DNA from: MWCM01 sp964558315
GTDB taxonomy: Bacteria; Patescibacteriota; UBA1384; XYA2-FULL-43-10
Direction: 5' to 3'
Length of the DNA stretch: 16,010 bases
Assembly: GCA_964558315.1 (NCBI GenBank)
Contig: CAZLCL010000020.1
Span: 1-16,010 of the forward strand
Shown here: positions 1 through 6,867 of the stretch, piece after piece
How the letters are laid out: every line of letters starts with the position of its first letter
Numbering within the stretch: position 1 is the stretch's first letter
Position numbers and translations under genes: made by a program
Notes under the pieces: generated by a model
What the model saw: only the letters and a program-made list of their open reading frames with translations
Database searches by the model: none
What the model was told of the DNA's origin: nothing

Positions 1-53
1 CAATTAACAACATCCCAAGACGGAGACAACTTGTTTAAAAAAGGGGTACTTGA

Positions 54-133
54 CAGGGTGGATGGATTCGCACCATCACATTGCCTAGTTAAATATACCT
101 AACTAAGTGCCTCTGCTCTTGGGCTACACCCCG
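54..133 (-). tRNA. Divergent tRNA-like RNA next to an AlaRS-like gene
   Basis: Reading the minus strand from 133 to 54, the sequence folds as a cloverleaf. The acceptor stem is CGGGGTG/CACCCTG (7 bp, one G.U at the second pair) and can be extended by A134-U53. The D-stem is GCC/GGC, and the T-stem is GATGG/CCATC with loop TGCGAAT. The middle arm is abnormal: CTTAGTT pairs with AACTAGG (7 bp, one wobble) around a 10-nt loop, so no anticodon can be assigned. The D-loop has no GG dinucleotide and the T-loop has G where U55 is expected, so the usual elbow contacts are missing. CCA is not encoded. It starts directly after the stop codon of the synthetase-like gene, so the two are probably cotranscribed. 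It could be a dedicated non-translational tRNA or a decayed tRNA; the intact acceptor and T stems argue against advanced decay. Confidence 0.6.
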
Positions 134-1279
134 TTAATTTTTTTTTGATGTATCTGCCTTATGGGCGAGATATCTTTGATTTAATTCTTTAACAACAATA
201 CCAATACAATTCAAAAGATTTTTATTTTCAGGATTCAAATTTGAATTTAGATATAATAATTCCCTAATTTTTTTAAAGGATTTATCGTCTTGTTTAATCA
301 CTTCGTAAATTGGTTTGAAAAACATCCGAAAATACTCTTTTCTTCTTTTGTTCATTGATTCATATCTTCCCCCATCGCTAATTATTTGATGAATGGTTCT
401 TAAGGCTTCAATAAGAATTATTGACTTGTTTAATGGTAAATGGAAAAAAAGTTTTGCTTTATCTATTAACGGTGCAATAGTATCAACTTCCCAAACGTTA
501 TTTAAATCATTTATAACCATAGATAATCTTTCGATTCCGACACCCGAGATAACAACCGAATGTTTGAATTCTTCAATGTCAATTGTTTCTCCAGAATCAT
601 TAAAAACTGGAGAATACATTAAATGTTCAATTGTCCCGATATCCAATAATTTCCCTTTGTGTTTGTAGAAAATTTCGTTTCGATATCCCCAAGGAGTAGG
701 CAAGCCAAAAATACTTAAAGCCAACATAGTATCTCGGTCGCTGTTAGGAATAAATTGATTGTCTTTAAATCCGTGTTTGTCTTTCCAATATTTAACAATC
801 GGGTCGGTAGGGAAGTTTTTATTTAATTGATATTTATTATCTGTGGCGTCGGAAATATTGCTTTTCTCAAAATAGGCTACTTTGATTTTTGATATATCTA
901 AACCAAATTTATTTAGAAGAATAATCATTGCGTCTATTGAATATTTTGTAGCTTTTATATGTTCATTATTATTTTTTTGCACAATGATTCCGCCGACATC
1001 TGACATATTAAATAAAGATAGATAGCGGTAACGATTTTTAGAATCATTACAGATAATTTTCCAATCCTGATGCCTGATGCAGGGCTGGATTTTGGAGTAA
1101 ATCATATCTTTGTCATATGAAAGATATTGACCCCACATTTCATACATTTCTGCTTCTGACATACTCAAATTAAAACAACTTGGGTAGGCATCATTGCAGA
1201 CAGAAGCGGCATTTATATTGCTTGTGCCTGGATATTTATTAATATTTTTTACGATATTTTTAATTTCTTGCACTTTCAT
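134..1279 (-). CDS. Stand-alone alanyl-tRNA synthetase-like catalytic core (class II aaRS paralog)
   Basis: The 381-aa protein aligns by eye with the N-terminal half of AlaRS. Motif-2-like RHQDW (69-73) and RYRYLSLFNMSDVGG (83-97) match the AlaRS stretch RHHTFFEMLGNFSFGD. NEIFYKHKGKLLDI (201-214) matches the segment around AlaRS SEIFYD, and GVGIERL (246-252) is class II motif 3. Residues 286-325 (SDGGRY, then a run of basic residues) resemble the first tRNA-recognition helices of AlaRS. The editing domain with its zinc-binding His/Cys motif and the C-Ala domain are absent; a full AlaRS is about 850-880 aa. The AlaRS PCGPCSE segment is altered to PTPWGYRNE, so substrate choice may differ. No good SD is seen (GGAG lies 14 nt upstream of the ATG). 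The stop codon touches the tRNA-like sequence, which suggests a dedicated synthetase/tRNA pair. The family assignment is firm; the function is unknown. Confidence 0.85.
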   Translation of the reverse strand: MKVQEIKNIVKNINKYPGTSNINAASVCNDAYPSCFNLSMSEAEMYEMWGQYLSYDKDMIYSKIQPCIRHQDWKIICNDSKNRYRYLSLFNMSDVGGIIVQKNNNEHIKATKYSIDAMIILLNKFGLDISKIKVAYFEKSNISDATDNKYQLNKNFPTDPIVKYWKDKHGFKDNQFIPNSDRDTMLALSIFGLPTPWGYRNEIFYKHKGKLLDIGTIEHLMYSPVFNDSGETIDIEEFKHSVVISGVGIERLSMVINDLNNVWEVDTIAPLIDKAKLFFHLPLNKSIILIEALRTIHQIISDGGRYESMNKRRKEYFRMFFKPIYEVIKQDDKSFKKIRELLYLNSNLNPENKNLLNCIGIVVKELNQRYLAHKADTSKKN

Positions 1280-1352
1280 CTAAATTTTTCTTTCTCCACT
1301 CCACATTTAAAAAATAAGATTTTTAATATAATTTTGTTTCTTTTAAAGCTTT

Positions 1353-1380
1353 AGAATATGCTTTAACTTTTTGAATACAA
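1353..1380 (-). promoter_or_regulatory. Possible promoter of the AlaRS-like gene
   Basis: On the minus strand, TTGTAT (1380-1375) and TATTCT (1358-1353) are separated by 16 nt, about 75 nt upstream of the ATG. The match is moderate in a very AT-rich stretch. Confidence 0.3.
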
Positions 1381-1749
1381 GCCATTATTAGCTATTCCAA
1401 CAGCGAATAATTTTATCGTGTTAGCGACGCATGTGTTTATTGATCAGTAACGTTTTTACACCAAACTATGAGCAAAGCCTAATCTTAATGCCAAGCATAA
1501 AGGCCGTAAAATACAAATATTTGTGAAACGATAAGACCGTTAAGGAGTGTTTTAAGCTGTTGTAACCGTTGTCCTTACAAAATTTTCACAATCAGTTTAG
1601 CTGTATCAGTTTCTTAAGTGATTGCAGTCTCATTATTTCTTCTTTGGGCTTAAAGATAGTAACCAAAATTGATCCCTTGAGCGTTTCACTTTTAAGCACA
1701 AACACTATATCTTATGATTAATAAAATGTGTATATAGAGGACTAAAATA
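1381..1749. other. Intergenic region, no gene recognised
   Basis: This is the middle of a 533-bp gap between divergent genes. No frame of useful length and no tRNA was found. A small hairpin (TTGTAA/TTACAA, around 1559-1579) is visible. The base composition is less AT-extreme than the flanks, so it may be decayed coding sequence or a divergent control region. Confidence 0.4.
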
Positions 1750-1778
1750 TTTACTTAATAAATAATATGTATTATTAT
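1750..1778 (+). promoter_or_regulatory. Probable promoter of the first TrmB-like gene with overlapping palindrome
   Basis: TTTACT (1750-1755) and TATTAT (1773-1778) have a 17-nt spacer. The inverted repeat AATAATA-TG-TATTATT (1761-1776) covers the spacer and the -10 box, a position suited to autoregulation. The predicted leader is about 28 nt and has no SD. Confidence 0.5.
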
Positions 1779-1812
1779 AGACATAATATATTTAAAAAAT
1801 GTTGACCAAAAA

Positions 1813-2577
1813 ATGAACAAATATAATAAGACAGAAGTTGCATCGTTAAAAGAAATTGGTTTTAGCGATAAGGAGGGAAGAGTTTATTTGGCTCTTTTGG
1901 AATTGGGCAGAGCTACTGTTTTGGAGATATCTAAGAGATCAAAAATAGAGAGAACAAATGTTTATCGCATTTTAGATAAACTGCTAAATATACCGTTAGC
2001 TCAAAAATTAACAGTTGGCAAAAAAACCGAGTGGTCGGCGCTTCATCCAAGATATTTGAAGGATTACATACAACGTCAAAAAAGGGTGGTTTTAGAAATA
2101 TTTCCCGAGCTTGAAGCAATCTATAATATAAATGAGGAAAAACCAAAACTATCATATTTTGAAGGCAATGAACGTTTAGCAGAGGTGGTTTTACAGATTA
2201 TAAATGAGACAAAAAGAGGTGGATCTATATTATCTTTTAGTGCGCCTGGCGCCGCTTTTGGTTATTTCGGAGACAAAAAATTTTCTAAAGGAATGGCCTT
2301 GCGTATTTCGAAACAGATAACCAGTAAAATAATTATTCCTGAGATTAAAGATGTGCCAAGTTATAAGTTGGGTATGGATTTTAAAAACTGGCGGGAAATA
2401 AAGCTGGTAGATCGTGAAAAATTTCCCTTTAGATCCTCCTTTAATATTTGGAACAATAAAGTAGCAATAATGACTGTAAAATCGCAACCAATGGGCGTAT
2501 TAATAGAAAATAAAGATATTTCAGATACTCTTCGTAGTATTTTTGAGATAGTTTGGATTGGTTTACCTCTTCCTTAA
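1813..2577 (+). CDS. TrmB-family transcriptional regulator
   Basis: The 254-aa protein has an N-terminal winged helix-turn-helix (about residues 10-80). EIGFSDKEGRVYLALLELGR is followed by VLEISKRSKIERTNVYRILDKL, the typical TrmB signature of 'L..lGLs..Ea.vYlaLLe.g' plus a helix with T-N-V-Y-R. Residues 85-115 form a basic/acidic helix that could be the dimerising coiled coil. The remainder is a TrmB-type effector domain of unknown ligand. TrmB relatives in archaea sense sugars, but that cannot be transferred here. There is no SD upstream of the ATG and the leader is short. The gene lies 46 bp upstream of the CYTH-kinase gene in the same direction, so it may be cotranscribed with it, and it diverges from the AlaRS-like gene, which makes both possible targets. 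Confidence 0.85.
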   Translation: MNKYNKTEVASLKEIGFSDKEGRVYLALLELGRATVLEISKRSKIERTNVYRILDKLLNIPLAQKLTVGKKTEWSALHPRYLKDYIQRQKRVVLEIFPELEAIYNINEEKPKLSYFEGNERLAEVVLQIINETKRGGSILSFSAPGAAFGYFGDKKFSKGMALRISKQITSKIIIPEIKDVPSYKLGMDFKNWREIKLVDREKFPFRSSFNIWNNKVAIMTVKSQPMGVLIENKDISDTLRSIFEIVWIGLPLP

Positions 2578-2623
2578 AGAAAAAAAGAGTTAAATAATGA
2601 ATGAATAATTTTGGAGGAATCTT

Positions 2624-4297
2624 ATGACAAATGTTGAGAGGTGTGAAACAAGGATTAGGCAAGAAATTGAACGAAAATATTTGGTTGCAAGATTGCCGGA
2701 CGATTTGTCGGATTATGAATCAAATGAGATTAGGCAGGGATATTTGAAGCCAGATGAAAACGATCGAGAAGTCCGAGTTCGCCAAAAAGGTGATAAATAT
2801 TATAAAACCGAAAAAATTGGACATGGGCTTGAAAGAGCTGAAAATGAGAAGGAGATCAGCCAAGAAGAATTTGAAGAGTTGTGGTTGCAGACCGCATCTA
2901 AAATCGAGAAGACGCGCTACGAGATTCCGGTTGATGGGGGAGTAGTGGAGCTTGATGTTTATCATGGGGATTTGGAAGGCCATGCTGTGGCTGAAATCGA
3001 ACTTGTTGGCACAGACGTAAAAGTTGATCTTACATCTTTAGATTGGCTTGGGCAGGAAGTAACAGGAGAAAACCAATACTTAAATGCCGAATTGGCTACC
3101 AATGGTTGGCCCGAGAACAAGGAAGAGACACCAAGATACGAACTTGAAGTCGGTGTAACTAAGCTTGTAGAGCTGATTAAGGGAAAGATAGAACAAAACC
3201 ACGGTAAGCCGGTATTAGTTCAGGTAGCCGGTGGCTCAGCTTCGGGTAAAACCAGTGCTGTATCAGATAAAGTCAAGCAAGCTTTCGGAGATGATGCCAT
3301 TATTATTTCGATGGATGATTATTATCGTGGCAGAACATATATGGCAGAACAAGCGAAGAAAGGAAATTATTTAAATTTTGACCAACCAGAAGTGCTTAAT
3401 ATGGATGAGTTGCGGGAGAATCTTTCCAAGCTTAAAAAAGGCGAAGAAATTGATGAGCCGAAATACAGTTTTGTTAATGGAGAGCGTGAAGGCACAAGAA
3501 AAGTATCACCGGCGAAAGTAATTATAGTTGAAGGCTTATTTGCTTTAAATGATAGCTTGGTTTCCGAAGGTGACATCCATGTTTTTGTCGATATCGGCGC
3601 TCATGGTAGAATCATCAGGCGATTGCTTCGCGACGTCGAAAGAACAGGTCAGAATCCTAAAGATATTTTAGAATATTTTGCCGACGTGGTAGAGCCAATG
3701 CACGAAAAATATGTTCAGGGCACCATTGATAATGCCGATATAATAATTAGCAACGAGTATTCGGCCGAGCGTGAAGCGGACAGATCCGGGCGCGGTGAAA
3801 GCCAGCTAAAATTTCCGGCAGAAAATATTACTCCTGAAACTTTGCGAAAGATCGGTGCTGAGATATTGAGCAATACTCGACAAATCGATAAATATTATGA
3901 TCCTAAAAATAGGGATTTATCGGAAACCGGTGAATCATTACGAATTAGGGAAGAAGCAGGTAGATTTATCCTCGGATATAAAGGGCCAGATACTGGCGGG
4001 GAATTTCGTAATCGGCCAAAGTTTGAATTTGAAATTGATTCCGACACCGGAGATAAGCTTTTATCAATATATGGAGAAACAAAAACCATAGAAAAAGACA
4101 GGACAATATATCAATTAGATGGAGTGGTGTTTTCGGTAGACGACGTAAGAGTTGTCGACGGCGATGGTGAACATATTCTTGGTAAATTTGTCGAAATCCG
4201 ATCCGGGGGTAGCGATCAGGGTAAAATAGGTTTGGTGATCTCGAAACTCGGTTTAGACCTGGAAAACGGTATTAAAACGCCGTTTTCCGAAATGTAG
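2624..4297 (+). CDS. CYTH - uridine kinase-like P-loop kinase - CYTH fusion protein
   Basis: The 557-aa protein has three domains. Residues 12-165 form a CYTH (triphosphate tunnel) domain with the diagnostic ExExK motif at E14, E16 and K18, followed by R/K-rich strands. Residues about 197-395 are a uridine-kinase-like P-loop domain: Walker A GGSASGKT (203-210), MDDYYRG, and VIIVEGLFAL as the Walker B-like strand. Residues about 410-557 resemble a second CYTH domain, with RQIDKYYDP, SLRIREE and KFVEIRS as in CyaB-type proteins, but without a clear ExExK. CYTH enzymes bind triphosphates (adenylate cyclase, thiamine triphosphatase, tripolyphosphatase). Plant TTM1/TTM2 combine a P-loop kinase with one CYTH domain and act as pyrophosphatases. 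A CYTH on both sides of the kinase is unusual. The ATG has a strong SD (GGAGGA, 5 nt away). Substrate and reaction are unknown. Confidence 0.85.
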   Translation: MTNVERCETRIRQEIERKYLVARLPDDLSDYESNEIRQGYLKPDENDREVRVRQKGDKYYKTEKIGHGLERAENEKEISQEEFEELWLQTASKIEKTRYEIPVDGGVVELDVYHGDLEGHAVAEIELVGTDVKVDLTSLDWLGQEVTGENQYLNAELATNGWPENKEETPRYELEVGVTKLVELIKGKIEQNHGKPVLVQVAGGSASGKTSAVSDKVKQAFGDDAIIISMDDYYRGRTYMAEQAKKGNYLNFDQPEVLNMDELRENLSKLKKGEEIDEPKYSFVNGEREGTRKVSPAKVIIVEGLFALNDSLVSEGDIHVFVDIGAHGRIIRRLLRDVERTGQNPKDILEYFADVVEPMHEKYVQGTIDNADIIISNEYSAEREADRSGRGESQLKFPAENITPETLRKIGAEILSNTRQIDKYYDPKNRDLSETGESLRIREEAGRFILGYKGPDTGGEFRNRPKFEFEIDSDTGDKLLSIYGETKTIEKDRTIYQLDGVVFSVDDVRVVDGDGEHILGKFVEIRSGGSDQGKIGLVISKLGLDLENGIKTPFSEM

Positions 4298-4671
4298 AGT
4301 AAATAGAAATAAGCAAATTAATAAAAGATTCCACGATGATTATTATAATAAGAAAGAAACACCTCTATTAGATACTATTTATTATTGTCCAAGTTTGATA
4401 GTTAATGGATAAACCTATAGATTAAGAGGTGCTGTCCATAAAAGTAAAGCCTTGTGGCTTACTGATAGAGATGGTAATTGGTGAAGAAACTAATTAAAAA
4501 ATGCAAAAATTCACCTGGGATGATTCATTAGATCATCAACAATGTTACCCAAATCAGCTCGTTAGATATTGGAAAATTTTACCATAATATTCTACATTTC
4601 CAAGTTTTTGAACTAAAGCATGAAGAGAAAGCGAATGATAAATATTGTTTAAAGTTACGTCTCCTGTAAAT
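4298..4671. other. Non-coding region with an inverted repeat
   Basis: No reading frame or known RNA was recognised. CACCTCT (about 4360-4366) and AGAGGTG (about 4425-4431) form a 7-bp inverted repeat whose flanks continue to pair imperfectly over about 70 bp. Short readable stretches broken by stops (around 4500-4590) hint at a decayed gene, but no family is recognisable. Confidence 0.35.
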
Positions 4672-4700
4672 AAAAAATACCTCATAGTGAGGTATTTTTT
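4672..4700. terminator. Bidirectional intrinsic terminator
   Basis: TACCTCA (4678-4684) pairs with TGAGGTA (4688-4694) around a 3-nt loop. Six A precede it and seven T follow it, so it can terminate both plus-strand transcription after the kinase gene and minus-strand transcription after tRNA-Gln. Confidence 0.85.
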
Positions 4701-4761
4701 TATATATCCCCGATATTTTAAAAGCTCCAATCAAATACGTGAGGTTTTCAGTTGTTGTAAT

Positions 4762-4835
4762 TGGTTCCGAGACTAGGAGTCGAACCTAGATTGGCGGTGC
4801 CAGAAACCGCTGTCCTGCCATTAGACGATCTCGGA
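4762..4835 (-). tRNA. tRNA-Gln (anticodon CUG)
   Basis: The minus strand folds into a normal cloverleaf. The acceptor is TCCGAGA/TCTCGGA, the anticodon stem is GCGGT/ACCGC with loop TTCTGGC (anticodon CTG), and the T-arm is CTAGG-TTCGACT-CCTAG. The discriminator is A, followed by an encoded CCA (4764-4762). It is a single gene with its terminator about 70 bp downstream. Confidence 0.95.
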
Positions 4836-4916
4836 ATAAATTGTAAGTTATAACTTAACTGTTTAAATGCCTATTGTCAGGCAACTCTTGCCCTGCGTAG
4901 CTTTAGCGAAGTGGGG

Positions 4917-4933
4917 CCATTGGCGATCTCGGA
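4917..4933 (-). repeat. Stray copy of the tRNA-Gln 5' end
   Basis: On the minus strand TCCGAGATCGCCAATGG repeats the first bases of tRNA-Gln (TCCGAGATCGTCTAATGG) with a 1-nt deletion and a substitution. It lies 98 bp upstream of the real 5' end. The rest of the tRNA does not follow. Between the two copies are a perfect palindrome AAGTTATAACTT (4845-4856), a hairpin TGCCT/AGGCA and a GC-rich stretch. Confidence 0.6.
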
Positions 4934-5144
4934 GCATATTAAAAAAATTTGATCTAATAACCAGAATAATCTGTTATATTAGAACAAGTTTTTAAGATAA
5001 TTAATACTCATTAAAAGATCTTAATTACCGCTATTGTATATTAGCTGTTTTTTTGCAGTATATCAACCATTTTTAATTTGTGAGATTGACTGATCGAGCC
5101 TCTCAACTACCACTCTGCAGAAAATGTATTTACAGATCAAATTA

Positions 5145-5153
5145 TGCTATAAT
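5145..5153 (+). promoter_or_regulatory. Extended -10 promoter for a GC-rich RNA element
   Basis: TGCTATAAT is a consensus extended -10 (TGn-TATAAT). At 17 nt upstream there is TGTATT. Predicted transcription starts near 5160, just before the GC-rich stem-loop at 5165. Confidence 0.6.
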
Positions 5154-5164
5154 TAATATGTTTT

Positions 5165-5274
5165 TTGGTGGCCGCCGGGTGTCGTTTCCCACCGGGGCAG
5201 GAGAACGTTGCTGTTGCCGGGGATTCCGGCGGCCACCAATATGCGATCTACGGGGGGGCGTAATCAACGCTCCC
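5165..5274 (+). ncRNA. Candidate structured RNA or GC-rich repeat element
   Basis: A perfect 14-bp inverted repeat (TTGGTGGCCGCCGG at 5165-5178, complement at 5226-5239) encloses 47 nt that can form an inner GGCA/TGCC hairpin. A second hairpin follows: GGGGGCGT (5254-5261) pairs with ACGCTCCC (5267-5274) around AATCA. GC content is far above the surroundings. The element starts right after a strong extended -10 promoter and ends 111 bp before the SIS gene. It could be a cis-regulatory leader, an independent small RNA or a mobile palindromic repeat. It matches no riboswitch class known to me. A 91-codon plus-strand open frame here has no SD and no protein character. Confidence 0.45.
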
Positions 5275-5344
5275 TTGTTTGTGTGTGATGATATTTTGTG
5301 TTTTAAAATTGCAAAAATAAGATTTATATCAATATGTGCGGTTA

Positions 5345-5353
5345 TGATAAAAT
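5345..5353 (+). promoter_or_regulatory. Probable extended -10 promoter of the SIS gene
   Basis: TGATAAAAT fits TGn-TAaAAT, with TTATAT (5324-5329) 18 nt upstream. A weak SD (AAAGG, about 5 nt from the ATG) follows. Confidence 0.45.
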
Positions 5354-5385
5354 AGTAGCATAGTGTAGTAACCAAGAAAGGCAAA

Positions 5386-6417
5386 ATGGATCATGCTATG
5401 TTAACTGAAATTAATGAGCAACCGCAAATATTACGCCGTTTGGCAGAGTCAAGGGATAACTTGGCTATGGCTGAGACAACGGAAGCAATTAAAGATGCAA
5501 TAAAAGCTCAATCTGAGGTTGTGTTGGTGGGTAATGGAAGCTCTTATCACTCCTGCATATATGGCCAGTATCTTTTTTCAATTAAAAATAATTTATTAGT
5601 CAATACTTATGATACTTCAGAATTTGCTGATTTTATCCCAAATTTAAGCCAAAAGTCTGTTGTTATTATAGTGTCTCAGAGCGGTGAAACAGGGGATGCG
5701 CTAGAAATAATACCAAAAATCAAAAATCAAAAATCGAAAATTGTTTCCATAACAAATAATCCTAAATCGACTTTGGCCAAGGAGTCAGATATAATGATAG
5801 ACTTAATGTTGGGTGAAACTAACGCTATTCCAAACACAAAAGGCTATACTGCCGCAATGGCTGTATTTGCCTTATTGAGCGACAAAATTAAAGCTACTGA
5901 TCATTTTGCTGGCCAAATAGAAAATATTGCCTCAGAAATAGAAAAAATTATTAGCATAGAACACGATGATATAAAATTATTAGCAGATAGATTGCATAGA
6001 AGTGAATTGATGTTTGTATTGGGGCATAGTATCGGGCTTGCCAACGCTTATGAGACAGCCTTAAAAATAAAAGAGTGTTGCCATATACCCGCAGAGGGTT
6101 ATTCTGGACCGGAATTTAGGCATGGCCCAAGCTCATTAGTTGAAAAAAATACACCTGTGATTGTATTTGTGTCTGATATAGATAGCGAGGAGGAGTTGCA
6201 TCAGGTTATAACGGAAATTAAACATAATAGCGCCTTTGTGATTGGCATCAGCGCAGAAAATAGTTTTAATTATGATAAACACTTCTCAATAATGGATGAT
6301 TATTTGTATTCGCCTATCATCTCAATTGTGCCTGCACAATTATTAGCTTATGAGTTGGCGATGGCTAAGGGGCTAAACCCCGATAAACCGGAGGGGGTAA
6401 GGCAGTTCGTAAAGTAG
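5386..6417 (+). CDS. SIS-domain phosphosugar isomerase/deaminase, GlmS isomerase-like
   Basis: The 343-aa protein corresponds to the two-SIS isomerase half of glucosamine-6-phosphate synthase without the glutaminase domain. The N-terminus MLTEINEQP matches the usual start of that module (M..EI.EQP). SIS1 contains VVLVGNGSSYHS and the phosphate-binding SQSGETGD. SIS2 has LKIKECCHIPAEGYSGPEFRHGP, where AEGYSGPE-HGP is the GlmS/AgaS/FrlB active-site segment. The C-terminus LNPDKPEGVRQFVK matches the GlmS tail. Such stand-alone proteins act on amino-sugar or fructosamine phosphates in the cytosol; the substrate cannot be read here. The stop codon lies inside a degenerate repeat array, so the last codons and the 3' end are repeat-derived. 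Confidence 0.85.
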   Translation: MDHAMLTEINEQPQILRRLAESRDNLAMAETTEAIKDAIKAQSEVVLVGNGSSYHSCIYGQYLFSIKNNLLVNTYDTSEFADFIPNLSQKSVVIIVSQSGETGDALEIIPKIKNQKSKIVSITNNPKSTLAKESDIMIDLMLGETNAIPNTKGYTAAMAVFALLSDKIKATDHFAGQIENIASEIEKIISIEHDDIKLLADRLHRSELMFVLGHSIGLANAYETALKIKECCHIPAEGYSGPEFRHGPSSLVEKNTPVIVFVSDIDSEEELHQVITEIKHNSAFVIGISAENSFNYDKHFSIMDDYLYSPIISIVPAQLLAYELAMAKGLNPDKPEGVRQFVK

Positions 6418-6490
6418 AAAGTTCATAAAGTAGAAAGTTCATCAAGTAAAAAGTTCATCAAGTTCATAAAGTAGAAAGTTTATCAAGTTA
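6404..6490 (+). repeat. Degenerate short-repeat array, forward orientation
   Basis: Tandem variants of AAAGTTCATAAAGTAG / AAGTTTATCAAGT run from the last codons of the SIS gene to just before the four-helix-bundle gene. Related arrays occur at 6868-7016 (inverted) and 8749-8846 (same orientation). There are no unique spacers, so this is not CRISPR. Confidence 0.85.
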
Positions 6491-6514
6491 GCAAAACAGG
6501 AAAAGTGAAGAAGG

Positions 6515-6859
6515 ATGAAAATTGAAAGATTCGAAGACATAATAGTATGGCAGAAATCTCAGGAATTGGTTTTGCTAATCTACAAAATGTTTGGAAATAG
6601 CAAAGATTTTAATTTTCGAGACCAAATCATTCGCGCCACTATCTCAATTATGAATAATATTGCTGAGGGCTACGAAAGAAGAACAAATAAAGATTTTAAG
6701 CATTTTCTATATATATCAAAAGGATCTTGTGGCGAAGTTAGATCAATGATATATATTGCACAAAAACTCGGTTACATCACTTGCATTGAATTTGATGAAA
6801 TATATGGCGAAACTGTCGAAATTTCAAGAATGTTGTCTGGTTTTATTAAGACTTTATAA
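6515..6859 (+). CDS. Four-helix-bundle protein (S23 / 23S rRNA intervening-sequence protein family)
   Basis: The 114-aa protein has the family hallmarks: the start MKIERFEDIIVWQKSQEL (family F.dl..Wq.a..L), FRDQIIRATISIMNNIAEGYERRTNKDF (IxRAxxSIxxNIAEGxxR), and FLYISKGSCGEVRSMIYIAQKLGYI (helix 3). It would form a small all-helical pentamer-type fold. Relatives are encoded within 23S rRNA intervening sequences or as stand-alone genes next to repeats. No nucleic-acid target is established. The gene sits alone between two inversely oriented copies of the same repeat array, which suggests it travels as a repeat-bounded cassette. AAGAAGG touches the ATG directly, so the SD is poorly spaced. Confidence 0.9.
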   Translation: MKIERFEDIIVWQKSQELVLLIYKMFGNSKDFNFRDQIIRATISIMNNIAEGYERRTNKDFKHFLYISKGSCGEVRSMIYIAQKLGYITCIEFDEIYGETVEISRMLSGFIKTL

Positions 6860-6867
6860 CAATTCCC

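Noticed and set aside
134..1279. Complete alanyl-tRNA synthetase gene (alaS)
   Set aside because: The frame is complete with its own start and stop but lacks the editing and C-Ala regions and has altered active-site segments, so it is a paralog rather than the housekeeping enzyme.
5165..5274. SRP (4.5S) RNA
   Set aside because: The GGAAGCAGCC-type apical loop is absent on both strands.
5080..5384. Protein-coding frames over the GC-rich element (plus strand 5080-5355, minus strand 5142-5384)
   Set aside because: The frames follow inverted repeats, have no SD, no protein family features and are read in both directions across the same stem-loop.
5165..5385. glmS ribozyme upstream of the GlmS-like gene
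   Set aside because: The conserved core of the glmS ribozyme could not be found, and the downstream protein lacks the glutaminase domain of GlmS.
6515..6859. Avd accessory protein of a diversity-generating retroelement
   Set aside because: The fold class is similar, but no reverse transcriptase, template repeat or variable repeat is present and the motifs fit the S23-like family.
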